Positions 28,001 through 37,798 of a stretch of DNA of 63,321 nt are shown here, in pieces. The translations under genes were made by a program, and so were the position numbers. The stretch comes from Paenibacillus sp. Marseille-Q4541 (GTDB lineage Bacteria; Bacillota; Bacilli; Paenibacillales; Paenibacillaceae), in contig NZ_JAGXCY010000029.1 of NCBI RefSeq assembly GCF_018310695.1, forward strand, positions 1 to 63,321, given 5' to 3'. The stretch's first letter is position 1. Every line of letters begins with the position of its first letter. The notes beneath the pieces are model-generated. The model had not been told where the DNA came from. It saw only the letters and a list, made by a program, of their open reading frames with translations, and made no database searches.

Positions 28001-28645
28001 AACATCGGTCAGGTTCTCGAAGTTCACTTGGGTATGGCAGCGATGCAACTTGGTATTCATGTCGCTACACCGGTATTTGACGGTGCAACAGAGCATGATG
28101 TATTTGATACGATGGAAGAAGCAGGAATGCAACGTAATGGTAAAACAGTTCTATATGATGGCCGTACTGGTGATCGTTTTGAACGTGAAGTTACTGTTGG
28201 TGTCATGCACATGATCAAACTTGCTCACATGGTTGACGATAAGATCCATGCACGTTCCACAGGTCCTTACTCTCTCGTTACTCAACAGCCGCTGGGTGGT
28301 AAAGCTCAGTTCGGTGGACAACGTTTCGGGGAGATGGAAGTATGGGCGCTTGAAGCATATGGTGCAGCCTACACGCTTCAAGAGATCCTTACTGTTAAAT
28401 CGGATGACGTGGTTGGCCGTGTGAAAACTTACGAATCTATCGTTAAAGGTGAGAATGTTCCAGAACCGGGTATTCCTGAGTCCTTTAAAGTTCTTATTAA
28501 AGAGCTTCAGAGCCTTGGTATGGACGTTAAGATGCTCACTAAAGACGAAGAAGAAATTGATTTGAAAGAATCAGATGACGATGATGATGCTACTGGCGAT
28601 AAACTGAGCCTCAATCTTGAAGGTTCAGAAGTAGGCGTAGAATAA
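25094..28645 (+). CDS. rpoB: RNA polymerase beta subunit
   Basis: 1183 residues from a TTG at 25094 (AGGGGTGA seven bases upstream), which gives the MAGHLVQYG start like B. subtilis. The rifampicin pocket reads SSQLSQFMDQTNPL and THKRRLSALGPGG, which is the drug-sensitive form. Conserved KMAGRHGNKGV near the active centre and a C-terminal AQFGGQRFGEMEVWALEA are intact. It forms the core enzyme with RpoC (next gene) and RpoA. The acidic tail after residue ~1155 is typical of the family. Confidence 0.98.
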   Translation: MAGHLVQYGRRTRRSYARINEILEIPNLIEIQQKSYEWFLEEGLREMFQDISPIQDFTGNLVLEFIDYSLGEPKYTVDDAKERDVTYAAPLRVKVRLINKETGEVKEQEVFMGDFPLMTETGTFIINGAERVIVSQLVRSPSVYFSTKIDKNAKKSYTATVIPNRGAWLELEMDAKDIIYVRIDRTRKIPVTVLLRSLGFGTDAEILDLLGNDEYIRNTLDKDNTDSTEKALIEIYERLRPGEPPTLDNAKSLLVARFFDPKRYDLANVGRYKINKKLHIKNRLFNQRLAESLIDASTGEIIAEAGQVVDRRLLDEILPSLESENGVGTRTYHVANGVLDANDIPVQTIDVFSPTEDGKVVKLIANSNVDKSVKNITPADIISSISYFLNLLHGIGDTDDIDHLGNRRLRSVGELLQNQFRIGLSRMERVVRERMSIQDANVITPQALINIRPVIASIKEFFGSSQLSQFMDQTNPLGELTHKRRLSALGPGGLTRERAGFEVRDVHPSHYGRMCPIETPEGPNIGLINSLSTFARVNEYGFIEAPYRWVDPKTGQVTDQVRYVTADEEDNYVIAQANAKLNDDGTFAEDMVVVRYNKQSDNITTMPNSRVDYMDVSPKQVVSVATALIPFLENDDSNRALMGSNMQRQAVPLLIPKAPLVGTGMEHKSAKDSGVCIVSKHDGIIERSSANEIWVRKIEVVDGKEVKGDVVKHKLHKFMRSNQGTCINQRPIAKIGDRVKVGDILADGPSTEMGELALGRNVVVAFMTWEGYNYEDAILLSEKLVKEDVYTSIHIEEYESEARDTKLGPEEITRDIPNVGEEALRNLDERGIIRIGAEIAAGDILVGKVTPKGVTELTAEERLLHAIFGEKAREVRDTSLRVPHGTDGIVVDVKVFTRENGDELPPGVNQLVRVYIAQKRKISEGDKMAGRHGNKGVVARILPEEDMPFLPDGTPVQVVLNPLGVPSRMNIGQVLEVHLGMAAMQLGIHVATPVFDGATEHDVFDTMEEAGMQRNGKTVLYDGRTGDRFEREVTVGVMHMIKLAHMVDDKIHARSTGPYSLVTQQPLGGKAQFGGQRFGEMEVWALEAYGAAYTLQEILTVKSDDVVGRVKTYESIVKGENVPEPGIPESFKVLIKELQSLGMDVKMLTKDEEEIDLKESDDDDDATGDKLSLNLEGSEVGVE

Positions 28646-28691
28646 TTCATTAGAAAGTCATTTGTCTCAATACCGGAATTTTCATCAGGCT

Positions 28692-28738
28692 CTTACACCC
28701 CTTCGGAGGTACTTTGTGACCTCTTTCGAAGGGGTAAG
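28692..28738 (+). other. Intercistronic hairpin between rpoB and rpoC
   Basis: CTTAC-CCCCTTCG-GAGGT pairs with ACCTC-CGAAGGGG-TAAG around ACTTTGTG with small bulges. There is no T-run, so it is not a standard terminator; an RNA processing or stability element is likely. Confidence 0.75.
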
Positions 28739-28776
28739 AACCTAGAATTTAGGACTTGGTTAAGGAGGGTTGCTCC

Positions 28777-31700
28777 TTGTTGGACGTAAACAATTTCGAA
28801 TATATGAAAATCGGGCTCGCATCCCCGGAAAAAATTCGCTCTTGGTCCCGCGGAGAAGTGAAAAAGCCGGAGACGATTAACTATCGTACGTTGAAGCCGG
28901 AAAAAGAAGGTTTGTTCTGCGAGAAAATTTTCGGTCCTACTAAGGACTGGGAATGTCATTGCGGTAAATACAAACGTGTACGTTATAAAGGCGTAGTTTG
29001 TGACCGTTGTGGCGTTGAAGTAACTCGTGCTAAAGTGCGTCGTGAGCGCATGGGACATATCGAATTGGCAGCTCCGGTTTCACATATCTGGTATTTCAAA
29101 GGCATTCCGAGCCGTATGGGTCTGGCTCTTGATATGTCTCCGAGATCTCTGGAAGAGATCATTTATTTTGCATCCTATGTTGTTACTGATCCAGGTGAGA
29201 CTCCACTGGAAAGAAAACAGCTTTTGTCCGAGAAAGAATATCGTAGCTACCGTGAAAAATATGGTTACGGATTCCACGCAGGCATGGGTGCAGAAGCAGT
29301 AAAAAAACTACTTCAAGATCTTGATATTGAAAAAGAACTTGAATTTCTGAAAGAAGAGCTTCGTACTGCTCAAGGACAACGTCGTAATCGTGCGATCAAA
29401 CGCCTTGAAGTAATTGAAGCTTTCCGTAACTCTGGCAACAAGCCGGACTGGATGATCATGGATGTACTTCCTGTCATTCCTCCTGAGCTTCGTCCAATGG
29501 TTCAGCTGGATGGTGGACGTTTTGCGACGTCTGACTTGAATGATCTGTACCGCCGTGTTATTAACCGTAATAACCGCTTGAAACGTCTCTTGGATCTTGG
29601 TGCACCTGATATTATCGTTCAAAACGAAAAACGGATGCTTCAAGAAGCAGTTGATGCTCTTATCGATAATGGACGTCGTGGTCGTCCGGTAACAGGTCCT
29701 GGTAACCGTCCTTTGAAATCTCTCAGCCATATGCTGAAAGGTAAACAAGGTCGTTTCCGTCAGAACTTGCTCGGTAAACGGGTTGACTATTCTGGTCGTT
29801 CCGTTATCGTCGTAGGTCCTTACCTGAAAATGTATCAATGCGGTCTTCCAAAAGACATGGCACTTGAATTGTTCAAACCTTTTGTTATGAAAGAACTTGT
29901 AAACAAAGGTCTTGCTCACAATATTAAGAGTGCTAAACGCAAAGTAGAACGTGTGAGTCCGGAAGTATGGGACGTTCTTGAAGAAGTAATTAAAGAACAT
30001 CCAGTACTACTAAACCGTGCTCCAACTCTTCACAGACTCGGAATTCAAGCGTTTGAGCCGATTCTTGTGGAAGGTAAAGCAATCCGTTTGCACCCGCTCG
30101 TATGTACGGCTTACAATGCCGACTTTGACGGTGACCAAATGGCCGTTCACGTACCTTTGTCTGCCGAAGCGCAAGCTGAAGCGCGTCTCTTGATGCTTGC
30201 AGCAGGTAACATCTTGAACCCTAAAGATGGTAAACCAGTTGTAACACCGTCTCAGGATATGGTCCTTGGATCTTTCTATCTGACTATGGATAATAAAGAG
30301 GAAAAAGGAACAGGTATGATCTTGCGTACGGTTAACGAGGCAGTTTCTGCTTACCAACGTGGATCAGCTGGGCTTCATGCTCGTGTTGCTATTCCGGTTA
30401 AAGCTCTGAACAAAACGAGTTTTACTGAGAAACAACAAGAAGCAATGATGATTACTACTGTGGGTAAAATTATCTTTAATGAAATTTTCCCGAGCAGCTT
30501 CCCTTATATTAATGATGCGACTCGTGCGAACCTTTTCCAAGGTACACCTGAGCATTCTTTTGTATATGAGAAAGGTGCAGATCTACAAGAAGCGATTATG
30601 AATGCACCTCAAGCTAATGGTGTAGGTAAAGAGTATCTTGGCCACATCATTGCACGTTGTTTTGAGGTTTATCATACAACAAGAACGTCTGTTATTTTGG
30701 ACAAAATCAAACAACTCGGCTTCACGTACTCCACTCGTGCTGGTGTTACCGTTGGTGTATCTGACGTTATTATTCCAGAAGCGAAGTATGAGATTCTTCG
30801 TGTATCTGATGAGAAAGTTGCTGTCGTTACCAACCAGTATCGTCGTGGACTTATCACCAACGAAGAACGTTATGACCGTGTAATTGATATCTGGTCCAAA
30901 GCAAAAGATGATATTACTGAAATTCTCATGAAATCAATGGATCGCTTTAACTCCATTATGCTCATGGTGGATTCCAAAGCCCGTGGTAACAAATCACAGA
31001 TTACACAGTTGGGCGGTATGCGTGGATTGATGGCCAACCCATCAGGACGTATTATCGAGCTCCCAATCAAATCGAACTTCCGTGAAGGTCTGACAGTACT
31101 CGAGTACTTCCTTTCCACTCACGGTGCGCGTAAAGGTCTTGCCGATACAGCGCTTCGTACAGCTGACTCCGGTTACTTGACTCGTCGTCTAGTAGACGTT
31201 GCACAGGACGTTATCGTTCGTGAAGATGACTGTGGTACTGACAAAGGATTTACGGTTAGCCGTATTCAAGACGGTAAAGAGGTTATCGAGGATCTATACG
31301 ATCGTATCGAAGGCCGATATTGTTTCCAAACCGTTCGTCACCCGGAAACTGGAGAAATTATCGCTCATCGTAATGAGCTGATTGATTCAGACAAAGCAGA
31401 AGCAATTGTAGGTGCAGGTGTTCAGAAGCTGCAGATTCGTTCTGTGCTTAGCTGCCGCGCACGTCATGGAGTCTGCAAGAAGTGTTACGGACGTAACCTG
31501 GCAACAGGTAAACACGTGGAGATTGGTGAAGCAGTGGGTATTATCGCTGCACAATCCATCGGTGAACCAGGAACACAGCTTACAATGCGTACGTTCCATA
31601 CCGGTGGTGTTGCCGGAGACGATATCACTCAAGGTCTTCCGCGTATCCAAGAGCTCTTTGAGGCACGTAATCCAAAAGGTCAAGCAACAATCAGTGAAAT

Positions 31701-32391
31701 TGATGGTGTTGTTAAAGAAATTCGTGAAGCAAAAGATCGCCGTGAAATTGAAATCCAAGGGGAAGCAGAAACGAAAACTTATGCAGTTACCTATGGATCC
31801 CGTCTGCGCGTAAGCGAAGGCATGGAAATTGAAGCGGGCGACGAGCTTACAGATGGTTCTATTGACCCGAAAGAAATGCTTCGTATCAAAGGTGTTCGTG
31901 GCGTTCAAAACTACATCTTGCAAGAAGTACAACGCGTATATCGTAACCAAGGTGTAGAAATCAACGACAAACACGTTGAAGTTATGATTCGTCAAATGCT
32001 TCGTAAGATCCGTATTGTGGATGCAGGAGATACTACACTGCTTCCAGGATCGTTTGTAGATACTCACGAATATGAAACAGCAAATAAAGATGCAATTCTT
32101 AGCGACAAGGAACCTGCAGTGGCAAAACCAGTTCTTCTTGGTATTACCAAAGCATCCCTTGAAACAGATTCCTTCTTGTCTGCTGCTTCATTCCAAGAAA
32201 CGACTCGCGTCTTAACAGATGCAGCTATTAAAGGTAAAGTCGATCAGCTTCTTGGTTTGAAAGAGAATGTAATTATTGGTAAATTGATCCCTGCTGGTAC
32301 AGGTATGAATCGTTACCGCAGTGTTAAATTTGCTCAACCGGAAGATGGCGAATCGAATGTAGAAGCGCTTGAACCGGTATCTGTAGACTAG
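28777..32391 (+). CDS. rpoC: RNA polymerase beta' subunit
   Basis: 1204 residues starting at the first of two TTG codons (28777) behind AAGGAGGG, matching the MLDVNNFEYM start of the family. N-terminal zinc site C60, C62, C75, C78; catalytic NADFDGDQMAVH with magnesium aspartates D449, D451, D453; a second zinc site near CGTD and CRARHGVCKKCYG. It binds DNA and catalyses RNA synthesis with RpoB. No insertion relative to Bacillus is apparent. Confidence 0.98.
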   Translation: MLDVNNFEYMKIGLASPEKIRSWSRGEVKKPETINYRTLKPEKEGLFCEKIFGPTKDWECHCGKYKRVRYKGVVCDRCGVEVTRAKVRRERMGHIELAAPVSHIWYFKGIPSRMGLALDMSPRSLEEIIYFASYVVTDPGETPLERKQLLSEKEYRSYREKYGYGFHAGMGAEAVKKLLQDLDIEKELEFLKEELRTAQGQRRNRAIKRLEVIEAFRNSGNKPDWMIMDVLPVIPPELRPMVQLDGGRFATSDLNDLYRRVINRNNRLKRLLDLGAPDIIVQNEKRMLQEAVDALIDNGRRGRPVTGPGNRPLKSLSHMLKGKQGRFRQNLLGKRVDYSGRSVIVVGPYLKMYQCGLPKDMALELFKPFVMKELVNKGLAHNIKSAKRKVERVSPEVWDVLEEVIKEHPVLLNRAPTLHRLGIQAFEPILVEGKAIRLHPLVCTAYNADFDGDQMAVHVPLSAEAQAEARLLMLAAGNILNPKDGKPVVTPSQDMVLGSFYLTMDNKEEKGTGMILRTVNEAVSAYQRGSAGLHARVAIPVKALNKTSFTEKQQEAMMITTVGKIIFNEIFPSSFPYINDATRANLFQGTPEHSFVYEKGADLQEAIMNAPQANGVGKEYLGHIIARCFEVYHTTRTSVILDKIKQLGFTYSTRAGVTVGVSDVIIPEAKYEILRVSDEKVAVVTNQYRRGLITNEERYDRVIDIWSKAKDDITEILMKSMDRFNSIMLMVDSKARGNKSQITQLGGMRGLMANPSGRIIELPIKSNFREGLTVLEYFLSTHGARKGLADTALRTADSGYLTRRLVDVAQDVIVREDDCGTDKGFTVSRIQDGKEVIEDLYDRIEGRYCFQTVRHPETGEIIAHRNELIDSDKAEAIVGAGVQKLQIRSVLSCRARHGVCKKCYGRNLATGKHVEIGEAVGIIAAQSIGEPGTQLTMRTFHTGGVAGDDITQGLPRIQELFEARNPKGQATISEIDGVVKEIREAKDRREIEIQGEAETKTYAVTYGSRLRVSEGMEIEAGDELTDGSIDPKEMLRIKGVRGVQNYILQEVQRVYRNQGVEINDKHVEVMIRQMLRKIRIVDAGDTTLLPGSFVDTHEYETANKDAILSDKEPAVAKPVLLGITKASLETDSFLSAASFQETTRVLTDAAIKGKVDQLLGLKENVIIGKLIPAGTGMNRYRSVKFAQPEDGESNVEALEPVSVD

Positions 32392-32451
32392 TAACAAGAC
32401 TTTGATGTCTTAAGAGGCACCAGATTCAGGGTTGACGCGTACCGAATTGTA

Positions 32452-32483
32452 CATCAGGAACCGAAGCGATTCGGCTCCTGATG
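32452..32483 (+). other. GNRA-capped hairpin after rpoC
   Basis: An 8-bp stem (452-459 with 476-483 of the 32 kb block) is followed by one A/C mismatch and CCGAA/TTCGG closed by a GCGA tetraloop. No T-run follows. It sits between the rpoC stop and the next promoter and probably protects or processes the rpoBC transcript end. Confidence 0.75.
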
Positions 32484-32518
32484 CAACAATTCCAATGCTT
32501 AGAAATTATATGAATCTC

Positions 32519-32548
32519 TTGACAACGAATGTGTCTAGGTGCTAATAT
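32519..32548 (+). promoter_or_regulatory. Promoter of the str operon
   Basis: TTGACA, 18 bases, TAATAT, about 55 bases ahead of the first gene. Confidence 0.8.
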
Positions 32549-32602
32549 AGCAAAGGTGCGTGAGTAGTGCATGTTATCATGTCTTTTCGGAGGTATTGAT
32601 AA

Positions 32603-32854
32603 ATGTCGAACGACAACTTTTTGCAGGATGCTCATGTCAAGATCGGTACCAAGCAGACCATGAAGATGGTTGAGTCAGGACTTGCTGCTGAGGTTTACGT
32701 CGCACAAGATGCTGATATGCGGATTACTTCAAAAATCCAGGCTTTATGTGAGAAATACCAAGTGAAACTAACATTAGTCGACACGATGGAACGACTCGGT
32801 AAAGCATGCGGAATCGAAGTAGGAGCGGCAATGGTAGCCGTTGTGAAACAATAG
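32603..32854 (+). CDS. L7Ae-like K-turn RNA-binding protein (YbxF family)
   Basis: 83 residues, a single L7Ae/L30e fold: LAAEVYVAQDAD and LCEKYQVKLTLVDTMERLGKACGI match the RNA-binding helices. Homologues bind kink-turn RNA, including T-box and rRNA K-turns, and associate with the ribosome. Same position as ybxF in B. subtilis, before rpsL. It starts at an ATG behind GGAGG. Confidence 0.9.
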   Translation: MSNDNFLQDAHVKIGTKQTMKMVESGLAAEVYVAQDADMRITSKIQALCEKYQVKLTLVDTMERLGKACGIEVGAAMVAVVKQ

Positions 32855-32999
32855 GTTTTAGAAGATGTTTTTGTCTGGATGCACAAGCTTCCTATATGGC
32901 AAAAACTTTTCATTTGTTCTTTTATGAACCGCCTGGGTCTGTGGACTTAAAAAGTGAGGTTTATAAATAGAATGACGAATCTAGGAAGGGGGTGGCAAC

Positions 33000-33422
33000 A
33001 TGCCAACAATTAATCAGCTAGTTCGTAAAGGACGTCAAGCTAAAGTCTACAAGTCTAAATCACCAGCGTTGCAAAAAGGCTACAATGCCCTAAAACGTGA
33101 ATCCACTAACATTAGTGCTCCACAAAAACGTGGTGTTTGTACTCGTGTAGGTACAATGACTCCTCGTAAACCAAACTCAGCACTTCGTAAATATGCCCGT
33201 GTTCGTTTGACGAACCGTCTCGAGGTAACAGCTTATATCCCGGGTATCGGACATAACTTACAAGAGCACAGTGTTGTACTGCTTCGCGGAGGTAAAGTAA
33301 AAGACCTTGCAGGGGTTCGTTACCATATCGTTCGTGGTGCTTTGGATACAGCAGGTGTAGCTAACCGGATGCAAGCTCGTTCTAAATACGGTGCTAAACG
33401 TCCTAAAGCTAAAAAAGCGTAA
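33000..33422 (+). CDS. rpsL: Ribosomal protein S12, with streptomycin-site substitutions
   Basis: 140 residues. Decoding-centre protein contacting 16S helices 18, 27 and 44. The conserved loops read MTPRKPNS and KVKDLAGVRYH. The usual forms are TPKKPNS and KDLPGVRYH, so residue 56 is Arg (codon CGT, 33165-33167) instead of Lys, and residue 104 is Ala (GCA, 33309-33311) instead of Pro. These equal E. coli mature positions 42 and 90, both known streptomycin-resistance or dependence sites. The rest of the protein is ordinary and it is led by a GGGGGTGG-like ribosome site. Confidence 0.97.
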   Translation: MPTINQLVRKGRQAKVYKSKSPALQKGYNALKRESTNISAPQKRGVCTRVGTMTPRKPNSALRKYARVRLTNRLEVTAYIPGIGHNLQEHSVVLLRGGKVKDLAGVRYHIVRGALDTAGVANRMQARSKYGAKRPKAKKA

Positions 33423-33480
33423 GATCATTTCATGATTTTACAGTGTCAGTAAGCCGATTGCTTAAACGCATCGGTCACAG

Positions 33481-33498
33481 AACAACAACAACAACAAC
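33481..33498 (+). repeat. (AAC)6 repeat in the rpsG leader
   Basis: Six perfect AAC units, 34 bases before rpsG, just after a small CCGAT/ATCGG stem. Unstructured AAC runs of this kind can keep a ribosome site open; function here is inferred. Confidence 0.85.
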
Positions 33499-33531
33499 TA
33501 AAGTATAAACATATAAGAAAGGGGGATATCC

Positions 33532-34002
33532 ATGCCACGCAAAGGTCCTGTTACCAAAAGAGACGTGTTGCCTGATCCGGTATACAATAGCAAACTTGTT
33601 ACTCGTCTGATCAACCGCATCATGCTTGATGGAAAACGTGGTGTTGCTCAAAGCATCTTGTACAATGCGTTCAACCTGATTCAAGAACGTACTGGTAAAG
33701 ATCCAATGGAAGTCTTTGAAGCAGCTATCAAAAATATTATGCCGGTTCTGGAAGTTAAAGCTCGCCGTGTTGGTGGTGCTAACTATCAAGTACCTATCGA
33801 GGTTAAACCGGAAAGACGTACTTCCCTTGGTTTACGTTGGCTTGTAAACTACTCCCGCAGCCGCGGTGAGAAAACAATGGAAGAGCGTTTGGCAGCTGAG
33901 ATCATCGACGCTTCCAACAACACTGGTGCTTCCGTTAAGAAACGTGAAGACACACACAAAATGGCTGAAGCAAATAAAGCATTTGCTCACTACCGTTGGT
34001 AG
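33532..34002 (+). CDS. rpsG: Ribosomal protein S7
   Basis: 156 residues. It organises the 16S 3' major domain (head) and lines the E site. Conserved KDPMEVFEAAIKNIMP and GGANYQVPIEV segments are present. Start ATG behind AAAGGGGG. In E. coli S7 represses the str mRNA; a local regulatory stem may exist in the 110-base spacer upstream. Confidence 0.97.
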   Translation: MPRKGPVTKRDVLPDPVYNSKLVTRLINRIMLDGKRGVAQSILYNAFNLIQERTGKDPMEVFEAAIKNIMPVLEVKARRVGGANYQVPIEVKPERRTSLGLRWLVNYSRSRGEKTMEERLAAEIIDASNNTGASVKKREDTHKMAEANKAFAHYRW

Positions 34003-34049
34003 GATTTCAGTCTTAAAAATAAACTTCATTTTGAAGGGAGACCCAAGTC

Positions 34050-36128
34050 ATGGCTACTAGAGAGTTCTCCTTGAAAAATACACGTAATATCGGGATCATG
34101 GCGCACATTGACGCTGGTAAGACTACTACCACTGAGCGGATCTTGTTCTACACAGGCCGTACGCACAAAATCGGGGAAGTTCACGAGGGTGCTGCAACAA
34201 TGGACTGGATGGAGCAAGAACAGGAGCGCGGGATCACGATTACTTCCGCTGCGACGACTGCTCAATGGAAGGGTCACCGCGTTAATATCATCGATACCCC
34301 GGGACACGTTGACTTCACAGTAGAAGTTGAACGTTCCCTTCGTGTATTGGACGGAGCTGTAGGTGTTTTCAGTGCGAAAGAAGGCGTTGAGCCTCAGTCT
34401 GAAACTGTATGGAGACAGGCTGATCGTTACGGCGTACCTCGTATCGCATATGTAAACAAAATGGATATCATTGGCGCAGACTACTTGAATGTAGTTAAAG
34501 ATATGCGCGAGCGTCTTCAAGCTAATGCTGTTGCAATTCAGCTTCCTATCGGAGCTGAGAACGATTTTGTTGGTATCATCGACATTATCGAGCAAAAAGC
34601 ATATATGTTTAAAGACGATCTCGGTAGAGAAGTCGAAGAAACTGGCGTGCCAGCAGAATTTGCTGACCAAGTTGAAGAACTTCGTATGGAACTGATCGAG
34701 AAAGTAGCAGAACTTGATGAAGATTTGACTATGAAATACCTCGAAGGTGAAGAAATCTCCGTTGACGAGATTAAAGCAGCTCTTCGTAAAGGTGTAGTAG
34801 AAGTTAAAATCTTCCCAGTTATCTGTGGATCTTCTTACCGTAACAAAGGTGTTCAACTTATGTTGGATGCTGTTCTTGATTACCTTCCATCTCCGATTGA
34901 TGTTCCTGCTATTACAGGACACCTGGAAGATGGAACAGAAGCGGTACGTAAATCTTCTGACGAAGAGTCGTTCTCGGCGCTTGCGTTTAAGATTATGACT
35001 GACCCTTATGTTGGTAAACTTACATTCTTCCGCGTTTACTCTGGTGTACTTCAATCCGGTTCATACGTATTGAATGCAACAAAAGGTAAACGTGAACGTA
35101 TCGGACGTATTCTGCAAATGCATGCGAACAGCCGTCAAGAAATCACTGAAGTTTTCTCTGGTGATATCGCGTCTGCCGTAGGTTTGAAAGATACCGGTAC
35201 AGGTGATACACTATGTGATGAGAAAAACCCGATCATCTTGGAGTCAATGAACTTCCCTGATCCGGTTATTCAAATCGCGGTTGAACCAAAAACCAAAGCT
35301 GACCAAGATAAAATGTCTGTAGCTCTCGGTAAATTGACTGAAGAGGATCCAACTCTTCGTGCTCATACTGATGAAGAAACAGGTCAAACAATCTTGGCTG
35401 GTATGGGTGAACTTCACCTTGATATCATCATCGACCGTATGCGTCGTGAGTTCAAAGTGGATACTAACATTGGTCAACCACAAGTTGCTTACCGTGAAAC
35501 ATTCCGTCAAGCAGCGCGCGTTGAAGGTAAATTCGTACGTCAGTCCGGTGGCCGCGGTCAATATGGACACGTATGGGTTGAATTCGAACCGCTCGAAGCG
35601 GGTAGCGGTAACCAATTTGAAAGTAAAGTAGTCGGTGGATCTGTTCCACGCGAATACATTGGACCTGCACAACAAGGTATTGAAGAGTCCATGAAAAACG
35701 GTGTCCTTGCAGGATTCCCGCTTGTAGACGTTAAAGCTACAATCGTAGACGGTTCTTACCATGATGTCGATTCCAACGAGATGGCATTTAAAATTGCCGG
35801 ATCGATGGCACTGAAAGCAGCTAAAGACAAGTGTAAAGCTGTCCTGCTTGAGCCAATCATGAAAGTAGAAGTTACCGTTCCAGAAGAATACATGGGCGAC
35901 GTTATGGGTATGCTGAATTCCCGCCGTGGTAGAATCGAAGGTATGGATTCCCGTGGTGGTACGCAAATCATTCGTGCTAAGGTGCCTCTCTCTGAAATGT
36001 TCGGTTACTCTACTACCCTCCGTTCTGGTACACAAGGTCGCGGTGTGTTCTCAATGGAACTATCTCACTATGAAGAAGTTCCAAGAACAATTTCCGAAGA
36101 AATTGTTTCCAAAGCTAAGGGAGAATAA
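34050..36128 (+). CDS. fusA: Elongation factor G
   Basis: 692 residues, five-domain GTPase. G1 AHIDAGKTTTTERI, the switch region ERGITITSA, G3 DTPGHVDFT and G4 NKMD are all seen in the first ~145 residues. It catalyses translocation and, with RRF, ribosome recycling. It follows rpsG with a GAAGGGAG site. A strong intercistronic hairpin separates it from tuf. Confidence 0.98.
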   Translation: MATREFSLKNTRNIGIMAHIDAGKTTTTERILFYTGRTHKIGEVHEGAATMDWMEQEQERGITITSAATTAQWKGHRVNIIDTPGHVDFTVEVERSLRVLDGAVGVFSAKEGVEPQSETVWRQADRYGVPRIAYVNKMDIIGADYLNVVKDMRERLQANAVAIQLPIGAENDFVGIIDIIEQKAYMFKDDLGREVEETGVPAEFADQVEELRMELIEKVAELDEDLTMKYLEGEEISVDEIKAALRKGVVEVKIFPVICGSSYRNKGVQLMLDAVLDYLPSPIDVPAITGHLEDGTEAVRKSSDEESFSALAFKIMTDPYVGKLTFFRVYSGVLQSGSYVLNATKGKRERIGRILQMHANSRQEITEVFSGDIASAVGLKDTGTGDTLCDEKNPIILESMNFPDPVIQIAVEPKTKADQDKMSVALGKLTEEDPTLRAHTDEETGQTILAGMGELHLDIIIDRMRREFKVDTNIGQPQVAYRETFRQAARVEGKFVRQSGGRGQYGHVWVEFEPLEAGSGNQFESKVVGGSVPREYIGPAQQGIEESMKNGVLAGFPLVDVKATIVDGSYHDVDSNEMAFKIAGSMALKAAKDKCKAVLLEPIMKVEVTVPEEYMGDVMGMLNSRRGRIEGMDSRGGTQIIRAKVPLSEMFGYSTTLRSGTQGRGVFSMELSHYEEVPRTISEEIVSKAKGE

Positions 36129-36142
36129 TTTTTACTAACTGA

Positions 36143-36192
36143 TGTGTGTAGCACCCTGAGGTTTAAATAATCTTATGGTGCTTATCCACACA
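36143..36192 (+). other. Intercistronic hairpin between fusA and tuf
   Basis: TGTGTG (36143-36148) pairs with CACACA (36187-36192) and AGCACC (36150-36155) with GGTGCT (36177-36182). The loop is AT-rich and no T-run follows, so it is not a typical terminator. Confidence 0.75.
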
Positions 36193-36236
36193 GTGCCAAC
36201 ATATAAAATTAACCATTTTAAGGAGGCCACGTTCAA

Positions 36237-37427
<1,191 letters not shown>

Positions 37428-37499
37428 TTTGACTTTATAGTCAAATTAACAATAGAGCAACAATGTATTGGAACGAGTAACATTGTACTGTAACGGTAA

Positions 37500-37535
37500 A
37501 AAAAGGTCTCCCCAGAAATGGTGAGGCCTTTTTCC
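37500..37535 (+). terminator. Terminator of the str operon
   Basis: AAAAAGGTCTC-CC pairs with GG-GAGGCCTTTTT around AGAAAT, with one mismatch and one G-T pair, followed by CCTTTT. Confidence 0.88.
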
Positions 37536-37547
37536 TTTTATTTCCTT

Positions 37548-37575
37548 TTGCTTTTTTTATATTTTCATATATAAT
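37548..37575 (+). promoter_or_regulatory. Upstream promoter candidate of the S10 operon
   Basis: TTGCTT, 16 bases, TATAAT, just after the tuf terminator. The intervening sequence is very AT-rich. About 320 bases ahead of rpsJ. Confidence 0.5.
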
Positions 37576-37727
37576 AGGAAAAGTTGTGATTCGGGAACAA
37601 CATCTTAATTAAGAAAATATAGCACTTCATTATAGAAGATGAGCATTCATTCTTACTATTATATGGAGCCATGTAATAGATAGAAGATAAAGGTACTTAT
37701 ATATTTAAGAATCTTTAGTATAAAAGC

Positions 37728-37756
37728 TTGCAATATGCCTGTGTTTTCGATATAAT
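37728..37756 (+). promoter_or_regulatory. Main promoter of the S10-spc cluster
   Basis: TTGCAA, 17 bases, perfect TATAAT, about 140 bases before rpsJ. The region between the two promoters (37576-37727) is AT-rich and shows no gene. Confidence 0.8.
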
Positions 37757-37798
37757 AATAAATGTTGTTCTGTGACGTTGCGATGATGTGAGAGGTTA

